Shown piece by piece: positions 5,945 through 7,839 of a stretch of 7,839 nucleotides of DNA. The position numbers and the translations under genes are program-made. The notes beneath the pieces were generated by a model. That model did no database searches, was not told the DNA's origin, and was given only the letters and a program-made list of their open reading frames with translations. The stretch is from the NCBI GenBank assembly GCA_021781695.1, contig JAJXWG010000073.1, forward strand, positions 1-7,839. Direction: 5' to 3'. Position 1 is the stretch's first letter; each line of letters opens with the position of its first letter. The stretch comes from Pseudomonadota bacterium (GTDB lineage: Bacteria > Pseudomonadota > Gammaproteobacteria > Burkholderiales > Gallionellaceae).

Positions 5945-6015
5945 CGCAGAGCCCATGCCTGGCCTGCCGCAAGTTTAAGCATGTCAGATCGGGCAACACT
6001 GTTCGCGATTCCCAT
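5941..6015 (-). CDS. Possible 24-residue upstream ORF coupled to the secreted protein gene
   Basis: An ATG at 6015 opens a 24-codon frame beginning MGIANSVARSDMLKLAAG, whose TGA stop (5943-5941) overlaps the ATG at 5944 as ATGA. AAGG lies 8 nt upstream of the small ORF, whereas the downstream ATG has no clear Shine-Dalgarno of its own. The same ATGA arrangement occurs twice more in this operon. I see no codon pattern suggesting attenuation and recognise no family, so this could be chance. Confidence 0.3.
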   Translation of the reverse strand: MGIANSVARSDMLKLAAGQAWALR

Positions 6016-6091
6016 GATCGATGCCTTCCCAAAATGGCAGGATTGCAAAACTCCCGCCTGAGTACATTATGTTTAGCACGATGCCCATGAC

Positions 6092-6121
6092 ACTATAGGG
6101 AAATGCTGATTTTAACGTCAG
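6092..6121 (-). promoter_or_regulatory. Candidate sigma-70 promoter for the envelope/lipid operon
   Basis: Minus-strand CTGACG (6121-6116, 4 of 6) and TATAGT (6097-6092, 5 of 6) are 18 bp apart. Transcription would start near 6085, leaving a leader of about 140 nt before the secreted protein gene. The spacing is acceptable but the -35 is weak. This is the best leftward promoter I found in the 5945-6221 gap. Confidence 0.4.
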
Positions 6122-6132
6122 AAAATAATCAG
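6106..6132. repeat. Short inverted repeat in the divergent promoter region
   Basis: CTGATT (6106-6111) and AATCAG (6127-6132) form perfect 6-bp arms around 15 bp. They straddle the -35 of the candidate leftward promoter and lie upstream of the HDOD promoter. This could be an operator shared by the divergent genes, but 6-bp arms in AT-rich DNA may be chance. The rest of the 5957-6221 gap shows no RNA gene or mobile element. Confidence 0.25.
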
Positions 6133-6165
6133 ATGCGATGAGAATTTATCTTGGGTATAAATACT

Positions 6166-6194
6166 TTGATCCTGCCTTCCGTCAAGTGTAGAAT
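6166..6194 (+). promoter_or_regulatory. Candidate sigma-70 promoter of the HDOD gene
   Basis: TTGATC (6166-6171) and TAGAAT (6189-6194) are separated by exactly 17 bp. This predicts a start near 6201 and a leader of about 20 nt before the ATG at 6222. The hexamers match consensus at 4 and 5 of 6 positions. Confidence 0.5.
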
Positions 6195-6221
6195 CCATTT
6201 TAAATTCATTCGGATAATGCC

Positions 6222-7049
6222 ATGGAAGAGCTGCGCAAAAAAATCGGGGAAGCCGATGTCCTCCCCACCATTTCCCCCATCGCAAGACAATTGCTATCGT
6301 TGCATCTGGATACCGAGGAAGGTGAAAAGGAACTTCTCGGCCTGGTCAAGTCTGACCCGTTCATCTCGGCCAGATTGATCGGCATGGCCAACTCACCCAT
6401 GTTCGTGGTGGGCAGAAAGATCAGCACGGTGAACGATGCGGCGCTGGTTCTCGGACTATCCATCGTCAAATCGGTTGCGACAGTCATTGCCTTGACCGAG
6501 CCGATCAAGATACGCGAGAGCAAAATTTTCACCATGAGCGATCTGTGGCTGCACAGTTTCTCGATAGCTGCCGGCATGCGCCTTTTATCATCCATGCTCC
6601 CTAACAGGCTGGACGAAAACATGCTGTTCCTCTCCGGACTGCTGCACGACATGGGTTATCTCGTGCTGGCCCACCTCGAACCTGCAAAATTCGACGCCTT
6701 CATCAGCTATGTCGAATCCCACCCGGAAGAATCCACCATCGACATCGAAATGTCAAAATTTGGCATCACCCATGCCGAAATCGGCGGAATATTGGCACGA
6801 AAGTGGAATTTGCCCAACGAGGTCGTCAGTGTGATCGAGGGACATCACAGCATGGCAGTGGATAACGTGCCGCTCACCCTTGTGCGCATCATCGAGTCCA
6901 TCACTGGCGAGAGTGCCATCCGGGGGAGGCCCACGGCGGAAATTTCACGCGACGAACTCGAGCATATCGGGCTTACACGGGAGAATCTCGACGAAGTGCG
7001 TGAAACGCTGGAGATGCAATGGGCAACGAGCTTCACGCCGATAAGCTGA
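6222..7049 (+). CDS. HDOD-domain protein (putative signalling/regulatory output)
   Basis: The 275-residue soluble protein is almost entirely one HDOD domain, an HD-superfamily relative found in bacterial signalling proteins, often alone or with receiver or EAL domains. Landmarks are VLPTISPIARQLLSL (13-27), SDPFISARLIGMANSPMF (44-61), the helical stretch DAALVLGLSIVKSVATV (72-88) and FLSGLLHDMGYLVLAHL (136-152). The HD pair is retained at 142-143, with H184 and H208-209 following in LPNEVVSVIEGHHS. Many HDOD proteins are thought to be regulatory rather than hydrolytic, so activity is uncertain. No other domain is attached. The start has only a weak GGA upstream, but no alternative fits the domain. 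It is divergent from the envelope operon and converges on recX with 2 bp between the stop codons. Confidence 0.9.
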   Translation: MEELRKKIGEADVLPTISPIARQLLSLHLDTEEGEKELLGLVKSDPFISARLIGMANSPMFVVGRKISTVNDAALVLGLSIVKSVATVIALTEPIKIRESKIFTMSDLWLHSFSIAAGMRLLSSMLPNRLDENMLFLSGLLHDMGYLVLAHLEPAKFDAFISYVESHPEESTIDIEMSKFGITHAEIGGILARKWNLPNEVVSVIEGHHSMAVDNVPLTLVRIIESITGESAIRGRPTAEISRDELEHIGLTRENLDEVRETLEMQWATSFTPIS

Positions 7050-7051
7050 GC

Positions 7052-7531
7052 TCATTGTGCCTCATCATCGTGCCTTAGCACCTTGAAGATCACATCCATG
7101 GAAAATCCACGGGACTGCAAGAAGCGCATCTGACGCGCTTTTTCTTTTGCATCGCGAGGCAATGCGCCATATTTTTTCTGCCACACGCCTTGCGCCGTTT
7201 CAAGTTCGGCTTCTTTCAATGCAGGCAGGGCCTTTTCGATCAACTCGTGGCTTATGCCTTTCTGAAGCAGCTCATGCGCGATGCGCTGCGCCCCGAAGCG
7301 GGGACGCCTTGCATGCAGCAGCTGTGTGACAGCGCGCTCATCCGAAAGATATCCGCTTGCAGCCAGATCATCCAGAATCCTGTCGATATCAACCGGCTGA
7401 ACCTGCTCGAATTCGTCCTCTGCCTTGGCGTACGGACGCAGCTTGGCTGCAAGCTCTGCCCTGCTGTATTCGCGGCGCGCCAGATACTGCAGCGCGCGCG
7501 CGCGAAGCGTGGGTTCAGGCCTTTTCCTCAT
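7052..7531 (-). CDS. recX: RecX, regulatory protein of RecA
   Basis: RecX binds RecA filaments and inhibits their extension and ATPase, limiting recombination and SOS induction. The 159-residue protein (E. coli RecX is 166) is built of three-helix repeats. Landmarks are RARALQYLARREYSRAEL (residues 10-27), LDDLAASGYLSDERAV, then RRPRFGAQRIAHELLQKGI and a C-terminal MRFLQSRGFSMDVIFKVLR. The start at 7531 (MRKRPEPTLRARAL) overlaps the recA stop by 17 nt, consistent with co-transcription and coupled translation. The open frame reaches 7579, but that extension lies within recA and is basic, non-family sequence. The Shine-Dalgarno is weak, which suits a protein made in far smaller amounts than RecA. 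Confidence 0.95.
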   Translation of the reverse strand: MRKRPEPTLRARALQYLARREYSRAELAAKLRPYAKAEDEFEQVQPVDIDRILDDLAASGYLSDERAVTQLLHARRPRFGAQRIAHELLQKGISHELIEKALPALKEAELETAQGVWQKKYGALPRDAKEKARQMRFLQSRGFSMDVIFKVLRHDDEAQ

Positions 7532-7839
7532 TCGGCTGCCCGGACTTTTCGGCTTTCTTCGCGTTCGGCTTTTCAGCAACCTCGATCAGTGCCACGCCGA
7601 CGCTGCTGCGTATCTTGTTTTCGATCTCGCGCGCAACCTCGGGACGCGCACGCAGATACTCGCGCACATTGTCCTTGCCCTGACCGATCTTCTCGCCGTT
7701 ATAGCTGTACCAGGAGCCGGATTTCTCAAGCAGTTTGTGCATAACGCCAAGATCGATGATTTCGCCTTCGCGCGAGATGCCTTCCCCATACAGGATGTCG
7801 AACAGCGCTTCCTTGAAAGGCGGGGCGACCTTGTTCTTC
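7515..7839 (-). CDS. recA: RecA recombinase, C-terminal 107 residues (5' part outside window)
   Basis: RecA forms ATP-dependent filaments on single-stranded DNA, catalyses strand exchange and triggers LexA self-cleavage. Only the end is visible: KNKVAPPFKEALFDILYGEG, then IDLGVMHKLLEKSGSWYSYN and GEKIGQGKDNVREYL, all diagnostic of the end of the core and the C-terminal domain. The C-terminal tail (AEKPNAKKAEKSGQPNEEKA) is mixed basic and acidic, unlike the strongly acidic E. coli tail. The Walker motifs lie beyond the right edge. The last 17 nt overlap recX. Confidence 0.98.
   Translation of the reverse strand, partial: KNKVAPPFKEALFDILYGEGISREGEIIDLGVMHKLLEKSGSWYSYNGEKIGQGKDNVREYLRARPEVAREIENKIRSSVGVALIEVAEKPNAKKAEKSGQPNEEKA

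Noticed and set aside
6206..6652. 148-codon minus-strand open frame opposite the HDOD gene
   Set aside because: It is Ser-rich low-complexity sequence typical of the antisense of a coding gene, without a ribosome binding site or motif.
1..7839. CRISPR arrays, insertion sequences, tRNA or rRNA genes
   Set aside because: No regularly spaced repeats, transposase-like proteins, terminal inverted repeats, or tRNA/rRNA signatures were seen on either strand by eye.

Overview
The window looks like the chromosome of a betaproteobacterium, most plausibly of the Nitrosomonadales/Gallionellaceae type. This is inferred from the recA-recX-alaS order, moderate GC content and the protein styles; no database search was possible. 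At the right edge, on the minus strand, are the 3' end of recA and the overlapping recX. At the left edge, on the same strand, is the N-terminal part of alaS. In many beta- and gammaproteobacteria alaS lies close to recA-recX; here about 5.4 kb of extra genes separate them.

The spacer is mostly one tightly packed minus-strand gene series, in transcription order: a small secreted Trp/Tyr/Pro-rich protein (5944-5558), a glycine-zipper lipoprotein (5547-5101), a nitroreductase-family flavoprotein (5104-4499), a 71-codon truncated PmtA-like phospholipid N-methyltransferase (4453-4238), a cyclopropane-fatty-acid-synthase-family methyltransferase (4241-2943) and a geranylgeranyl-reductase-family FAD oxidoreductase (2977-1844). 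Gaps are at most 45 nt. Two junctions are ATGA stop/start overlaps and a third overlaps by 35 nt, so a single operon is likely. The theme is the cell envelope, and the last genes suggest modification of membrane fatty acids: SAM-dependent methylation followed by a flavin redox step. An HDOD-domain gene (6222-7049) is divergent from this operon and converges on recX with only 2 bp between stop codons.

The most unusual part is the 200-bp gap between the FAD oxidoreductase and alaS. On the plus strand, where no gene lies, it holds an almost ideal sigma-70 promoter (TTGACA, 16 bp, TATAAT). About 22 nt beyond the expected start is a clean intrinsic terminator (7-bp GC stem, 7-nt C-rich loop, T7). 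The predicted product is an RNA of about 50 nt carrying CACCCCCTTA, which matches the 3' end of 16S rRNA (CACCUCCUUA) at 9 of 10 positions. It also has a second C-rich stretch in the terminator loop. This is a candidate undescribed anti-Shine-Dalgarno-type small RNA.
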